From assembly GCA_014376935.1 (NCBI GenBank), contig JACMQO010000109.1, positions 1 to 41,301 of the forward strand: a stretch of DNA of 41,301 bases, in the 5' to 3' direction. This document shows, piece by piece, positions 8,257 to 16,225 of this stretch. The DNA comes from Bdellovibrio sp. GTDB lineage: Bacteria > Bdellovibrionota > Bdellovibrionia > Bdellovibrionales > Bdellovibrionaceae. The position numbers and the translations under genes are program-made. The notes below the pieces were generated by a model. The model saw only the letters and a list, made by a program, of their open reading frames with translations, was not told the origin of the DNA and made no database searches. Each line of letters starts with the position of its first letter. Within the stretch, counting starts at the first letter, position 1.

Positions 8257-8715
8257 TTAAAATTCGCCTTCAGCTTTAATTTTTAAGCCACCCTTTGTGG
8301 GACGTCCTTTGAGTTTAACTTTTGTTCCACCAATGGTTGTTTCACCGGTTGAAATACCATCGCGTAGGTTCATGCCTTTTTTTACTTTTTCGGCGGCCTC
8401 GTCGATATCTTTCGTGTTTAAATTGGCTTTGATGGCCTCACGACGCTTCTCTTCAAGCTCTTCGGGCGATAATGCGGCATCACCTTTTTGCAGTCGGTAT
8501 TTATTACTTTTGCCGCTAATAGCATCTTTCAGGGCTTTGGCATCATTCGCAGTCGCGCCTAATTGATCAAAACCACTAGCGGTATTGCATTCGCCATTTA
8601 TACAAACACTGGCCCCACCATTACGCATAGGCATATTGGGGTCATCGCCTTCAGCCACTTCGGCTTGGACACGCAGGCAAAACAAAATAAAAAGCGCTAG
8701 AGTGATCTTAGACAC
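8257..8715 (-). CDS. Exported protein of unknown function
   Basis: This 152-residue protein has a signal peptide (MSKITLALFILFCLRVQA, cleavage after VQA). The mature part has two cysteines close together (SVCINGECN), probably a disulfide, then a charged helical stretch (SPEELEEKRREAIKANL) and a Gly/Lys-rich end with TKVKLKGRPTKGGLKIKAEGEF. No family recognised. It is divergent from the DEAD-box helicase gene (139-base gap) and upstream of the methylthioadenosine operon, with which it could share a transcript (79 bases or more apart). Codon use and the signal peptide support it as a real gene. Confidence 0.7.
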   Translation of the reverse strand: MSKITLALFILFCLRVQAEVAEGDDPNMPMRNGGASVCINGECNTASGFDQLGATANDAKALKDAISGKSNKYRLQKGDAALSPEELEEKRREAIKANLNTKDIDEAAEKVKKGMNLRDGISTGETTIGGTKVKLKGRPTKGGLKIKAEGEF

Positions 8716-8854
8716 AGTTTCTATTCGGCTGTAGTCCAGCCCAACTTGAAAAATTTGTTCATTTTTACACTCGACGGCCTATCTCAGGTTGAAACGCTTG
8801 TCACTGCGCCTGCCAGCCTGTACTAATAACCCCTCTTATTGAAAGTAGGCCCTT

Positions 8855-10288
8855 TTGAGTACAAATACTCCTGTTCTTTTCGCAGATTTAAATTTAATTG
8901 AACCTTTGCAGCTGGCTTTAAAGAAGTCTGGCTACACCACCCCGACTCCGATTCAGGTGCAAGCGATTCCTCACCTGCTACAAGGTAAGGATCTATTAGG
9001 CTGTGCCCAAACGGGTACGGGTAAAACGGCGGCGTTTGCGTTACCGATTTTAAATCGTTTAGCGATGCAGTGGTCAAAACCACCTCCAAAAAGCACGACT
9101 GTTTTGGTTTTAACGCCAACACGTGAATTAGCTTTACAAATTTTCGAAAGCTTTAATACGTACGGAGAAAATTTAAATTTAAAATCAGCCGTCATCTTTG
9201 GCGGCGTTGGACAAGGTCCACAAGTTAAAGCGCTTTCAACGGGCGTTGATGTTTTGGTTGCGACTCCGGGTCGTTTATTAGATTTAATTTCGCAAAATCA
9301 TTTAACATTACGAAACGTAAAAACTTTCGTATTAGATGAAGCTGATCGTATGCTTGATATGGGTTTCATCCGTGACATCCAAAAAGTATTAACGATGATT
9401 CCTAAACAACGTCAGACTTTGTTTTTCTCGGCAACGATGCCTGCGGATATCGAGCGTTTAGCGTCTTCAATGTTAACAAATCCCGTTCGTATCGAAGTAA
9501 CTCCGGTTTCTTCAACAGCTGAAAAAATTGATCAGCGCTTAATGTACGTTGATAAATCTCAGAAAAAAGATTTACTTCGCTTTGTTTTAAATGATCCGTC
9601 TTTAAAACGCGTGATTGTTTTCACACGAACAAAACACGGTGCGAACCGCGTTTCTGAATTACTTGTTAAAAATAAAGTTCCGTCAGAAGCCATTCACGGT
9701 AACAAGTCACAAAATGCCCGTCAGCGTGCTTTAGATGCTTTCAAAGCCGGAACGATCCGCGTATTGATCGCAACTGATATCGCGGCCCGCGGTATTGACG
9801 TGGATGGAATCACTCATGTAATCAACTACGAAATTCCAAACATTGCTGAAAGCTATGTTCACCGTATTGGTCGTACGGCCCGCGCAGGCGCTGAAGGTTC
9901 AGCGATTTCTTTCTGTGACGCTGAAGAGCGCGCGTTCATTCGCGACATCGAAAAAGTCATTGGGCAGTCAATTCCCGTTGATAAAAATCACCCCTACCAT
10001 TCAGTTCAAGTTGAAAATGCCAAAATGATGTCTTCAGGAAAAGCGAAAGCGATGATCGAAGGCGCGGGTCGTGCTGAACGTCGTGGCGAAGGCGGCGGTG
10101 GTGGCGGACGCAGATTTGGCCAAGGTGGCGGCGGCGAAGGAGCCCGCGGCAACAATAACGGTCCTCGTAGACCAGCCGTAACAACAGGCGCCGGCGGCCA
10201 ACCCCGCGATGAATCAGGTCGCCCCCACGTGGGTTTAGAAAAACCAAAACCAAAGAAAAGACTTTTTGGTTTCGGTCGCCCGAAGTGA
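8855..10288 (+). CDS. rhlE: DEAD-box ATP-dependent RNA helicase (RhlE-like)
   Basis: This 477-residue RNA helicase unwinds structured RNA in ribosome assembly or RNA decay. Motifs in order are the Q motif with upstream F (FADLNL, PTPIQVQAIP), motif I AQTGTGKT (residues 51-58), Ia PTRELA, Ib ATPGRLLD, II VLDEADRM, III FFSATMP, IV VIVFTRTK, V TDIAARGIDVDG and VI HRIGRTARAG. The C-terminal 90 residues form a basic Gly/Arg-rich RNA-binding tail (GGGGGRRFGQGGGG, GARGNNNGPRR) typical of RhlE-type proteins. The start is TTG 8855, supported by AGTAGG 5 bases upstream and by homology of the N-terminus. A strong terminator follows at 10322. Confidence 0.93.
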   Translation: MSTNTPVLFADLNLIEPLQLALKKSGYTTPTPIQVQAIPHLLQGKDLLGCAQTGTGKTAAFALPILNRLAMQWSKPPPKSTTVLVLTPTRELALQIFESFNTYGENLNLKSAVIFGGVGQGPQVKALSTGVDVLVATPGRLLDLISQNHLTLRNVKTFVLDEADRMLDMGFIRDIQKVLTMIPKQRQTLFFSATMPADIERLASSMLTNPVRIEVTPVSSTAEKIDQRLMYVDKSQKKDLLRFVLNDPSLKRVIVFTRTKHGANRVSELLVKNKVPSEAIHGNKSQNARQRALDAFKAGTIRVLIATDIAARGIDVDGITHVINYEIPNIAESYVHRIGRTARAGAEGSAISFCDAEERAFIRDIEKVIGQSIPVDKNHPYHSVQVENAKMMSSGKAKAMIEGAGRAERRGEGGGGGGRRFGQGGGGEGARGNNNGPRRPAVTTGAGGQPRDESGRPHVGLEKPKPKKRLFGFGRPK

Positions 10289-10321
10289 TTTCGATTTAAT
10301 TCAAATTTAAGCTTTAAAACT

Positions 10322-10347
10322 AAACCCACCTAACGGTGGGTTTTTTA
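10322..10347 (+). terminator. Rho-independent terminator of the helicase gene
   Basis: AAACCCACC pairs with GGTGGGTTT around a TAAC tetraloop, followed by TTTTTT. The T tract overlaps the stop codon of the convergent gene at 10345. The hairpin could also act on the opposite strand. Confidence 0.9.
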
Positions 10348-11256
10348 TTTCTTAGACGAACACTGTTTTAACAGTTCAAGCCCTTGCTTAATCGTTTGCG
10401 CCGAAAATATTTCGCCCTTAATCAGACTAAAAATTTTTCTTTTTTCTCTTCCTTCTAGATGACAAAAGCCGGCCTGCGCGTAACAATCCGGATGTGAATC
10501 AAAGGCAGCGCTTTTTACTTTATCGCACCGCTCACTTGTTTCACTTAAAGCCTTAGAACTTTCAAAGCTTCGCTTTTGTAGACACTGAAAAACTTCGGTC
10601 ACCCACGCTTTTCCTGGTGGTGTTTCCATTTCGTTTAATAGTTTGAATTTACTGCCACTACAGTATTTATAACCGTAACTTAAATTGTAGCCATCCAATC
10701 CACAGGGATTTTTTTGCTCTTGGCAAAGATAAAAATCGCACGTCCCGATCAGGCTGTCGCAAGATTTTTTTTTAACAAGTTCATGACTAAATAGGCCGAT
10801 CACTTCGGTTGCAAAACCATCACCCACTTCGAAACGAAGTTGAGACAAAACTTCGAGCGAATCAGGTGCAAAAACATCCGGTCGGTTTTTGATGTAGTCG
10901 CCGGCCTTCTTTTCAGTTCTTTGAACATGGGCTCCATTTTCAATTTGATGAATTGAAAACAAAACAGACTCTGGTAATGAAGAAGCAATTTCAGAAATGG
11001 CGTGCAAATCTTCTTGAGGAATATCTTTTAAAAATTCAACATGATCACAATTATTAACTGGCAAATAATAGACCGACTTGGTTGCGGTTTTTACAAAATG
11101 ATCCCAATCAAAGTAATAACTTTTTCCAGCATTGGAATAGCAATTTACAAATTTATTTTCATCATAATGGATCGTGTCTGCATAAAGGCTAAAGCCAGAA
11201 AGACAAACTAAAATAGAAGTAAATAAAGAAAATAAAGAAAATAATTTTGGCGTCAT
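10345..11256 (-). CDS. Cysteine-rich exported protein of unknown function
   Basis: The protein is about 303 residues and begins MTPKLFSLFSLFTSILVCLSGFSLYA, a signal peptide. This ATG is preferred over the track start at 11274 because AAGGA lies about 5 bases upstream. The mature chain has about a dozen cysteines (NCYSN, NNCDH, GTCDFYLCQE, NPCGLDGYN, KYCSG, FQCLQ, ERCDK, PDCYAQAGFCHL, KQC), implying several disulfides in the periplasm or outside the cell. The central stretch GTCDFYLCQEQKNPCGLDGYNLSYGYKYCSG looks like a compact Cys-knotted module, followed by a helical Cys-containing tail. I recognise no family. The N-terminal part is less Cys-rich and mixed alpha/beta in appearance. Confidence 0.75.
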   Translation of the reverse strand: MTPKLFSLFSLFTSILVCLSGFSLYADTIHYDENKFVNCYSNAGKSYYFDWDHFVKTATKSVYYLPVNNCDHVEFLKDIPQEDLHAISEIASSLPESVLFSIHQIENGAHVQRTEKKAGDYIKNRPDVFAPDSLEVLSQLRFEVGDGFATEVIGLFSHELVKKKSCDSLIGTCDFYLCQEQKNPCGLDGYNLSYGYKYCSGSKFKLLNEMETPPGKAWVTEVFQCLQKRSFESSKALSETSERCDKVKSAAFDSHPDCYAQAGFCHLEGREKRKIFSLIKGEIFSAQTIKQGLELLKQCSSKK

Positions 11257-11394
11257 AAGATCCTTAGCGGGCAAGGCATTTTCAAAATGCTAGTGTACAC
11301 ACTTCAATCGAAAGTTACGCCTGTAATGATTATGACGTTCGTGAACTAATTACCTAACCAAGCGACGTTTTGGCAGAAAACAGACCGCTTAGAT

Positions 11395-11430
11395 AAAAAA
11401 ACCCACAATCCGTAAGGCCTTGTGGGTTTT
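11395..11430 (-). terminator. Rho-independent terminator after the 11450 lipoprotein gene
   Basis: AAAACCCACAA (11398-11408) pairs with TTGTGGGTTTT (11420-11430) around an 11-base loop. Read on the minus strand the stem is followed by a run of T (A at 11395-11401), 20 bases past the lipoprotein stop. The stem is symmetrical enough to work in both directions. Confidence 0.88.
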
Positions 11431-11449
11431 AAAATTGAAAAAAAATAGA

Positions 11450-12016
11450 TTACCAACAAGGGCTTTGACGAACGATCACTTTTTGAGTCGTGTTCGAAAC
11501 ACCCGCAAAATGCGCAACCGCATCGACGTCAGCATTCAGATCTAACTGCATGTCACGTTTAACAGTGCTCATGTAGTATTCTGTCTGTTGTTGACCGATC
11601 ACATTCACTGGACGAGTAAAACAACCTTGTGGCGTACAAACATTTTCGTAACGAGTCGTTTGACAGCTGATGTATTCAACTCTGTTTTCAGAACGTGTTT
11701 CATCTGTTTTATTCACGCCCGTCACGCCAAATGGCTGACCTGATTGAGACGATTTGATTTCAAAAGTTCCGTTATCAGGAATTGAAGTTCCTTTAGGGAT
11801 GTTGATCGAAATTTTTGTCGACTTACCCGCAGATTTTAATGTGGCGATCACTTCTTTCTTTTTGAAATTTAAAGATGTGTCGTAAGAACCTACGGCAATT
11901 GTTTGTGTTCCATCTTCAGTTGTCGCGCTAAAACTTTTTAATACGTTTAACGTTCCACCGATATCTTCACAACCTACGATAAATAATGCGCATGCAGCGA
12001 CTAATAACTTTTTCAT
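11450..12016 (-). CDS. Lipoprotein of unknown function
   Basis: This 188-residue protein starts MKKLLVAACALFIVGC, a signal peptide ending in a canonical lipobox (IVGC, lipid Cys at residue 16). The mature part is beta-rich and contains a cluster of cysteines (YISCQTTRYENVCTPQGCFTRPV and a terminal SPCW) that probably form disulfides in the periplasm. The YENVCTPQGCFT stretch resembles short metal- or disulfide-loops, but no family was recognised. A strong AGGAG lies about 10 bases before the ATG. It has its own terminator, and a 5' gap of 82 bases separates it from the upstream same-strand gene. Confidence 0.78.
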   Translation of the reverse strand: MKKLLVAACALFIVGCEDIGGTLNVLKSFSATTEDGTQTIAVGSYDTSLNFKKKEVIATLKSAGKSTKISINIPKGTSIPDNGTFEIKSSQSGQPFGVTGVNKTDETRSENRVEYISCQTTRYENVCTPQGCFTRPVNVIGQQQTEYYMSTVKRDMQLDLNADVDAVAHFAGVSNTTQKVIVRQSPCW

Positions 12017-12098
12017 ATAATGCTATCTCCTTAAAAAATGTTTCTTCGTTGAAACCTTTAAGTAGATAGTAGCGATGACGACAACAGAACAACAAGTC

Positions 12099-12749
12099 CT
12101 ATTCGACTAACTTTCGTAATGCGTCACCGTCTGATTTTTCAGTTTTCTCAACTTGATTTTGCAACGTGGCCATAGACCGCTTGATACGATCTTTCAGAAA
12201 GGCCTCAGAGACAACTGGATCTAAAGATGTCAATGAAGAGATCGCGATGTCCTTTTGTGGATAGGCCGCAATGCCTTCAATGGCCTGCGCTTTTAAAACA
12301 GATTCGAGTTGCCGTTTGTTATTTTCTGAGCTTGTTACCGGCCGTAGGACAAAGCTTTCAAGTTGCTTCAACGATTCAACTGTTTGGTGGCGCGAAATAA
12401 GTTCGACCGCTAAAGTTCGTTGATCTTCGTCAGCTTTTTTATCAGACATCACTTCTGACAATTTTTTCAAATCCGCATTTGAAAGGTTTTTAGCGACATC
12501 TTGGATTTGATCATCCGACTGCTCTAAATTATTTTGTGCTAATTGAGCCAACTGCTGATCTATTTTTTGAGAGGATTTTAATTCTTTGTTTGAATTCGAA
12601 GTGGGCACAGAGCTATTTTTTGCGACCGGCAATGTTCCATTTTTAATTTGTTTTGCAATCGTGCGTGCATTTCTTTGGGCTAAATCGAATTCAACCAAAA
12701 CCACGGCGATGATTAGAATTAAACTAAATATCCAGAACGACTTTTTCAT
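12099..12749 (-). CDS. Membrane-anchored helical protein of unknown function
   Basis: The protein has 216 residues. An N-terminal hydrophobic helix (FWIFSLILIIAVVLVEF) is more like an uncleaved anchor than a signal peptide. A Ser/Asn/Lys-rich linker follows, then an all-helical domain with Gln- and Leu-rich segments. The repeated pattern DQRTLAVELISRHQTVESLKQLESFV and KAQAIEGIAAYPQKDIAISSL suggests HEAT-like helical repeats, which would offer a protein-binding surface in the periplasm. No family is recognised. It lies 57 bases downstream of the lytic transglycosylase gene, separated by a perfect 11-bp hairpin (12765-12790), and may be translated from the same mRNA. Confidence 0.72.
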   Translation of the reverse strand: MKKSFWIFSLILIIAVVLVEFDLAQRNARTIAKQIKNGTLPVAKNSSVPTSNSNKELKSSQKIDQQLAQLAQNNLEQSDDQIQDVAKNLSNADLKKLSEVMSDKKADEDQRTLAVELISRHQTVESLKQLESFVLRPVTSSENNKRQLESVLKAQAIEGIAAYPQKDIAISSLTSLDPVVSEAFLKDRIKRSMATLQNQVEKTEKSDGDALRKLVE

Positions 12750-12764
12750 TGAACGTGTTACCTA

Positions 12765-12790
12765 CCTCTTAAAGGCTACCCTTTAAGAGG
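12765..12790 (-). repeat. Perfect 11-bp inverted repeat between two minus-strand genes
   Basis: CCTCTTAAAGG and CCTTTAAGAGG flank a 4-base loop (CTAC). There is no T tract on either side, so it is not a standard terminator. On the minus strand the 3' arm carries AAGAGG, close to the ribosome-binding region of the 12749 gene, so it could modulate translation or stabilise the upstream transcript. Confidence 0.6.
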
Positions 12791-12806
12791 AATGTTTCAA
12801 CAAAAA

Positions 12807-13505
12807 TTAGATTGTTTCACGAATTTTTTGTAGCTCTTCATAAATTGATAAGTAATTAACAAAGACTCTTTCGTAATACGGGTGAGCAATCTTTGATGCT
12901 GCAGGCAGGCGGTGCAGGTTACCCATTCCCATGTTGTAAGCATTAATATAGTGGGCACTTTCAGCATTTAAAGCTTTCTTTAAGTAATCAAAATACAAAG
13001 CTCCGACTTGCGCATTGTATGACGGGTTCTTTAAGGCTTCAGCGCCTTTCCATTTGAATTTCTTTTTGCCCGTGATCCACGCAGCCGTGACGGGTTTGAT
13101 TTGCATTAAACCTATTTCACCGTGCGTACCGATCGCGTTCGGGTTGAACCGGCTTTCTGTTTTCATAACGGCTAATAAGAACACGGGATCATATGAATGC
13201 GATTTACCTAATTCGATCACCGTTTTAGTTAGCTCTGCAGCATCTAAACTTGGATTTTCAGACGTAATGTATCTTTGAATATAAGATTCAAAATCGCTAT
13301 CACCTTCAAATTGCTTCGCAACCGACCCTTCATAAGAAGTTTTTAATAACTCTTGAGCATGTTGCACACGTTCACTGTCATTAAATGCAGGTAAGATTTC
13401 TTTTTTAATAAAAGTTTGGCAGCTTTGATTGAATAAAAAAAGCACAGACAAAACAGCGAATACCAGCATTTGTTTTTTTGTGTTTCTCATTTTAGACCAA
13501 TTCAT
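12807..13505 (-). CDS. Lytic murein transglycosylase (SLT domain)
   Basis: This 232-residue protein cleaves the glycan strands of peptidoglycan to form 1,6-anhydro ends. The N-terminus (QMLVFAVLSVLFLFNQSC) is a signal or anchor segment, and the Cys may be lipidated although NQSC is not canonical. The SLT domain occupies the C-terminal 150 residues: the catalytic Glu in AVMKTESRFNPNAIGTHGEIGLMQIKPVTA, then NPSYNAQVGALYFDYL and the INAYNMGMG motif (usually AYNxG). GAGAGG 5 bases before the ATG supports the first Met. The type resembles MltC/Slt70 catalytic domains without accessory LysM. In a predator or a Gram-negative generally it would serve wall remodelling. Confidence 0.9.
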   Translation of the reverse strand: MNWSKMRNTKKQMLVFAVLSVLFLFNQSCQTFIKKEILPAFNDSERVQHAQELLKTSYEGSVAKQFEGDSDFESYIQRYITSENPSLDAAELTKTVIELGKSHSYDPVFLLAVMKTESRFNPNAIGTHGEIGLMQIKPVTAAWITGKKKFKWKGAEALKNPSYNAQVGALYFDYLKKALNAESAHYINAYNMGMGNLHRLPAASKIAHPYYERVFVNYLSIYEELQKIRETI

Positions 13506-13825
13506 AAAAGCCTCTCTTTTTGGTGAACTGCTTTCTTAACCCTTTACATTACAATTCACAGACCAAACTTGCGTTTCAAAAGCGAACTCGGTAAGTGGCT
13601 AGAACCACTTGGTTCCTAAATTGACGCGCCTTTAACACGAACTGAAAAAGGATATAGTTTTGGGTGTATGGAAAGTCTTATACAGTGAAGATTAGATAGG
13701 CAGTCATTCTGAGACCCAGAACAAAAAGGGGCGGATCGGCACGCCTATGGCGATTTTTAACTCGAATAAAAAGAAGTCAGTCTGAGAATTCTCAGATTAG
13801 AACTAGAAAATAGTGTCACACAATG
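13506..13825. other. Long non-coding stretch with several short palindromes
   Basis: Together with the following terminator this 400-base gap holds no credible ORF. It contains AAGTGG-N6-CCACTT (13593-13610), CGCC-TAT-GGCG followed by TTTTT (13743-13759), and a perfect 16-bp palindrome (13781-13796). It is the upstream region of the lytic transglycosylase gene, but is longer than most gaps in the window. A small RNA is possible; no convincing promoter was found. Confidence 0.4.
13781..13796. repeat. Perfect 16-bp palindrome
   Basis: TCTGAGAATTCTCAGA reads identically on both strands. A related half, ATTCTGAGAC, occurs about 75 bases earlier. It could be an operator for a dimeric regulator. 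Confidence 0.5.
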
Positions 13826-13860
13826 AAAAAAAGGCCCACGGCTAAAAACCGCAGGCCTTT
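13826..13860 (-). terminator. Rho-independent terminator of the DUF3465 gene
   Basis: AAAGGCC-ca-CGG pairs with CCG-ca-GGCCTTT around a CTAAAAA loop. Read on the minus strand it ends in a T run (A at 13826-13832), about 50 bases past the stop codon of the 13908 gene. Confidence 0.87.
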
Positions 13861-13907
13861 GAAAAGACTAAGTTATCTAAATTTATTGAACGTGCGAACC
13901 CAAAAAA

Positions 13908-14354
13908 TTACTGGCAGTAAACGTGGCCGCCCAATTCGATGAAACCATCGGGACGTGTATGACGTGGATCTTTGTGTGTCCAGTGAACTAAACCCGATGC
14001 TTTTCCAGTTGGAATGAATTGTCCACCCACTGAAACAACGTCGCCGATTTTAACAGGAACTTTTTCACACATATCTAAATTTGAAACGATCATGATCACG
14101 CGACCGTTTGAAAGCTTCACGTTGAATTTTTGGTGTGGAAGACCTTGGTTGTCATCTTGTAACAACTGGCTCACAACTAAACCTTTTGCTGTTAAAAAAC
14201 TAATGTTCTTTTGATTTTGAACGGCTTGAACTAAAGCGGCGTCGTCCGTTGCGATTTGGCCCGGAGCAGGTTGTTGTACAGGTTGTTTTCTTGCGAAAGA
14301 GGTTGAAGAAAGACCGATCACGAACGCAACAAATAGAACTTTAATTTTTGACAT
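13908..14354 (-). CDS. DUF3465-family exported protein
   Basis: The protein has 148 residues with a signal peptide (MSKIKVLFVAFVIGLSSTSFA, cleavage after SFA) and a Gln/Pro linker. A compact OB-like domain of the DUF3465 family follows: VVSQLLQDDNQGLPHQKFNVKLSNGRVIMIVSNLDMCEKVPVKIGDVVSVGGQF, then VHWTHKDPRHTRPDGFIELGGHVYC. The HQKF and VHWTHxDP blocks are strong family marks. The family is secreted and of unknown biochemical role. It is flanked by its own terminator (13826-13860) and a 113-base leader, so it is probably a single-gene transcript. Confidence 0.87.
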   Translation of the reverse strand: MSKIKVLFVAFVIGLSSTSFARKQPVQQPAPGQIATDDAALVQAVQNQKNISFLTAKGLVVSQLLQDDNQGLPHQKFNVKLSNGRVIMIVSNLDMCEKVPVKIGDVVSVGGQFIPTGKASGLVHWTHKDPRHTRPDGFIELGGHVYCQ

Positions 14355-14467
14355 GAATTCCCCTCAGAATTATTTACGAGTCCTCAAAGAAGCCTCTTGC
14401 GGGACATCCTTATTCAAACCGAGAACAGATTCAAGTTAAGAATTCATCAAAACAGTAATAATAATGA

Positions 14468-14944
14468 CTATTTAAACTGAATGTTCAAAATGACAACAGT
14501 TTCATCGCCGCCTGGCTTCTTTATGACAACTTCGTCATCTTTCTTTTTACCCAGCAAAGCGCGCGCTACGGGCGACTTCCAAGAGATCTTTCCTAAAGAA
14601 ATATTAAACTCATCCGCGCCGACGATTTGATAAACAATTGTATCTCCATTTTCGTTTTCAACGGCGACGGTCGCTCCGAAAATGATGGTTTCTGATTTTA
14701 ATTTTTTTGGATCAATGACTTCAGCGGCTTCCATTCTTTTTTGTAAAAAATAAAGACGCTTATCGATTTCACGCAGCCGGCGTTTACCGTAAATGTAGTC
14801 TGCATTTTCAGATCGATCGCCGTTACTGGCCGCCCACTGGACGACTTCAACAAGTTTCGGCCTTTCGCCGTTCAATAGATCCGTGTACTCTTTGCGTAAG
14901 ACTTCAAAGCCTTCCGGAGTGATATAATTTTTATCGTCAGCCAT
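14468..14944 (-). CDS. greB: Transcription elongation factor GreB
   Basis: The protein has 158 residues. The N-terminal coiled coil enters the RNA polymerase secondary channel and stimulates cleavage of backtracked transcripts; the C-terminal FKBP-like domain binds polymerase. YITPEGFEVLRKEY, WAASNGDRSENADYIYGKRRLREIDKRLYFLQKRME and SPVARALLGKKKDDEV are seen. The GDRSENADYxYxKRRLREID tip matches GreB rather than GreA. It begins 15 bases after the stop of the MacB-like permease gene on the same strand and may be the last gene of that operon. No clear Shine-Dalgarno is visible. Confidence 0.92.
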   Translation of the reverse strand: MADDKNYITPEGFEVLRKEYTDLLNGERPKLVEVVQWAASNGDRSENADYIYGKRRLREIDKRLYFLQKRMEAAEVIDPKKLKSETIIFGATVAVENENGDTIVYQIVGADEFNISLGKISWKSPVARALLGKKKDDEVVIKKPGGDETVVILNIQFK

Positions 14945-14959
14945 ACGTTCAAGTCTAAG

Positions 14960-16225
14960 TTAAACTTTTAAACTTAGTCCATCTTTAAGTGCCGATTTCA
15001 TGGCGCGGAAAGCTGGAATAAAGCTGATTAGGATTGCTAACCCCATCATAACGAAAATGTAGATGATTTCAGAGGTCGCAAATAACGGAGGCTCTAAATA
15101 AAGACCGAATTTCACTTGAAGCCAAGAACCTAAAGCCCATTCAATCACAACTTTAATCGCACAGGCTAGAATAACCGCGATCCCCGTCAAGACAACAGTC
15201 TCTAGAACAATCAGTCCTAAAATATGTTTTAAAGACGCCCCCAAAACACGTAAGATCGCCATTTCGCGGCGCCGCTCGTTTAACGACGTCATTAATGCAA
15301 TCAGCATCGACATCAATCCAACAAGCATCACTAAAAACGAAATACTTTTTAATATTTTTTCGATTGATGAAAGACTTTGCCACAATTCAGAAAGCACCAC
15401 GCCTGGAATAACCGCTAATAGGGGCTCTTCTTTATATTCATTGATTTCGCGCTGTAATCTTAATGTATCGATCCGATTTTTTGTACGTAAGAAAAAAGTG
15501 GTAATCATTTTCGGAGTGACCATTTCGGGTTTAATTTGTGCGACCGCAATCTGTTTATCTTTTGTCGGAGCGCTGCCACTTTGCCAATCTAAGTGAATCG
15601 CCTCCATCGCTTCTAATGAAATATACAGGGCGCGATCGATATTCGTACCCGTCGGTTTTAAAATACCAACAATGTGAAACGGCTTATCATCGTGGGCTTG
15701 AATCGAATCGCCCGTCGTTGAACCGTGTGCGATAACGACACGATCACCAATTTTGTATTTCAATGTCTCGGCCACGTCCGCGCCGACAACCACATCAAAA
15801 TAGCCTTTGAATACTTCGCCTTCGGCAAACACGATACTTTCTTTTGATCTAAATTGATAATGCTTAAAAAAATCTTCATTCGTCGCAACGACGCGAAAAC
15901 CGCGGTGGCCATCGCCTAAACTATACGGAATTGTCCAATCCACTTCAGGGCGTGACTTGATGTCATTATAAGTTTCGATCGAAACATTGTTTGTCGCTTG
16001 GCCTAAATTAAAAATAGAGTACAACACGATATTTAAAGGCCCTGAACGTGCGCCGACGATTAAGTCGACACCCGAGATACTTTGCGTAAATCCTGTTTCA
16101 GCCGCGCGGCGGATGCGTTCGACCGACATCAACAACACTAAACTTAGCATCATTGCAAATACCGTTAACGAAGTAGCCAGCCTTCTGTTTTTTAAAGACT
16201 TCCAAGCTAATTTAAACCAATTCAT
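14960..16225 (-). CDS. ABC transporter permease, MacB/FtsX type
   Basis: This 421-residue inner-membrane protein has one N-terminal membrane segment (SLTVFAMMLSLVLLMSV), a large extracytoplasmic domain (residues about 45-280), and three C-terminal helices (ISFLVMLVGLMSMLIALMTS, LIVLETVVLTGIAVILACAI, IIYIFVMMGLAILISFIPA). This is the four-helix MacB/LolC topology used in mechanotransmission rather than substrate translocation through a pore. The coupling region NERRREMAILRVLGAS is classic for the family. Start and ATPase stop overlap by 4 bases (ATGA). With the DUF3299 and ATPase genes it forms a transporter unit. Substrate cannot be read from sequence; related DUF3299-linked systems have been tied to metal uptake, which I treat as a hint only. 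Confidence 0.9.
   Translation of the reverse strand: MNWFKLAWKSLKNRRLATSLTVFAMMLSLVLLMSVERIRRAAETGFTQSISGVDLIVGARSGPLNIVLYSIFNLGQATNNVSIETYNDIKSRPEVDWTIPYSLGDGHRGFRVVATNEDFFKHYQFRSKESIVFAEGEVFKGYFDVVVGADVAETLKYKIGDRVVIAHGSTTGDSIQAHDDKPFHIVGILKPTGTNIDRALYISLEAMEAIHLDWQSGSAPTKDKQIAVAQIKPEMVTPKMITTFFLRTKNRIDTLRLQREINEYKEEPLLAVIPGVVLSELWQSLSSIEKILKSISFLVMLVGLMSMLIALMTSLNERRREMAILRVLGASLKHILGLIVLETVVLTGIAVILACAIKVVIEWALGSWLQVKFGLYLEPPLFATSEIIYIFVMMGLAILISFIPAFRAMKSALKDGLSLKV

Noticed and set aside
10006-10329. Minus-strand ORF of 107 residues rich in Pro
   Set aside because: Shadow of the Gly/Arg-rich tail of the DEAD-box helicase.
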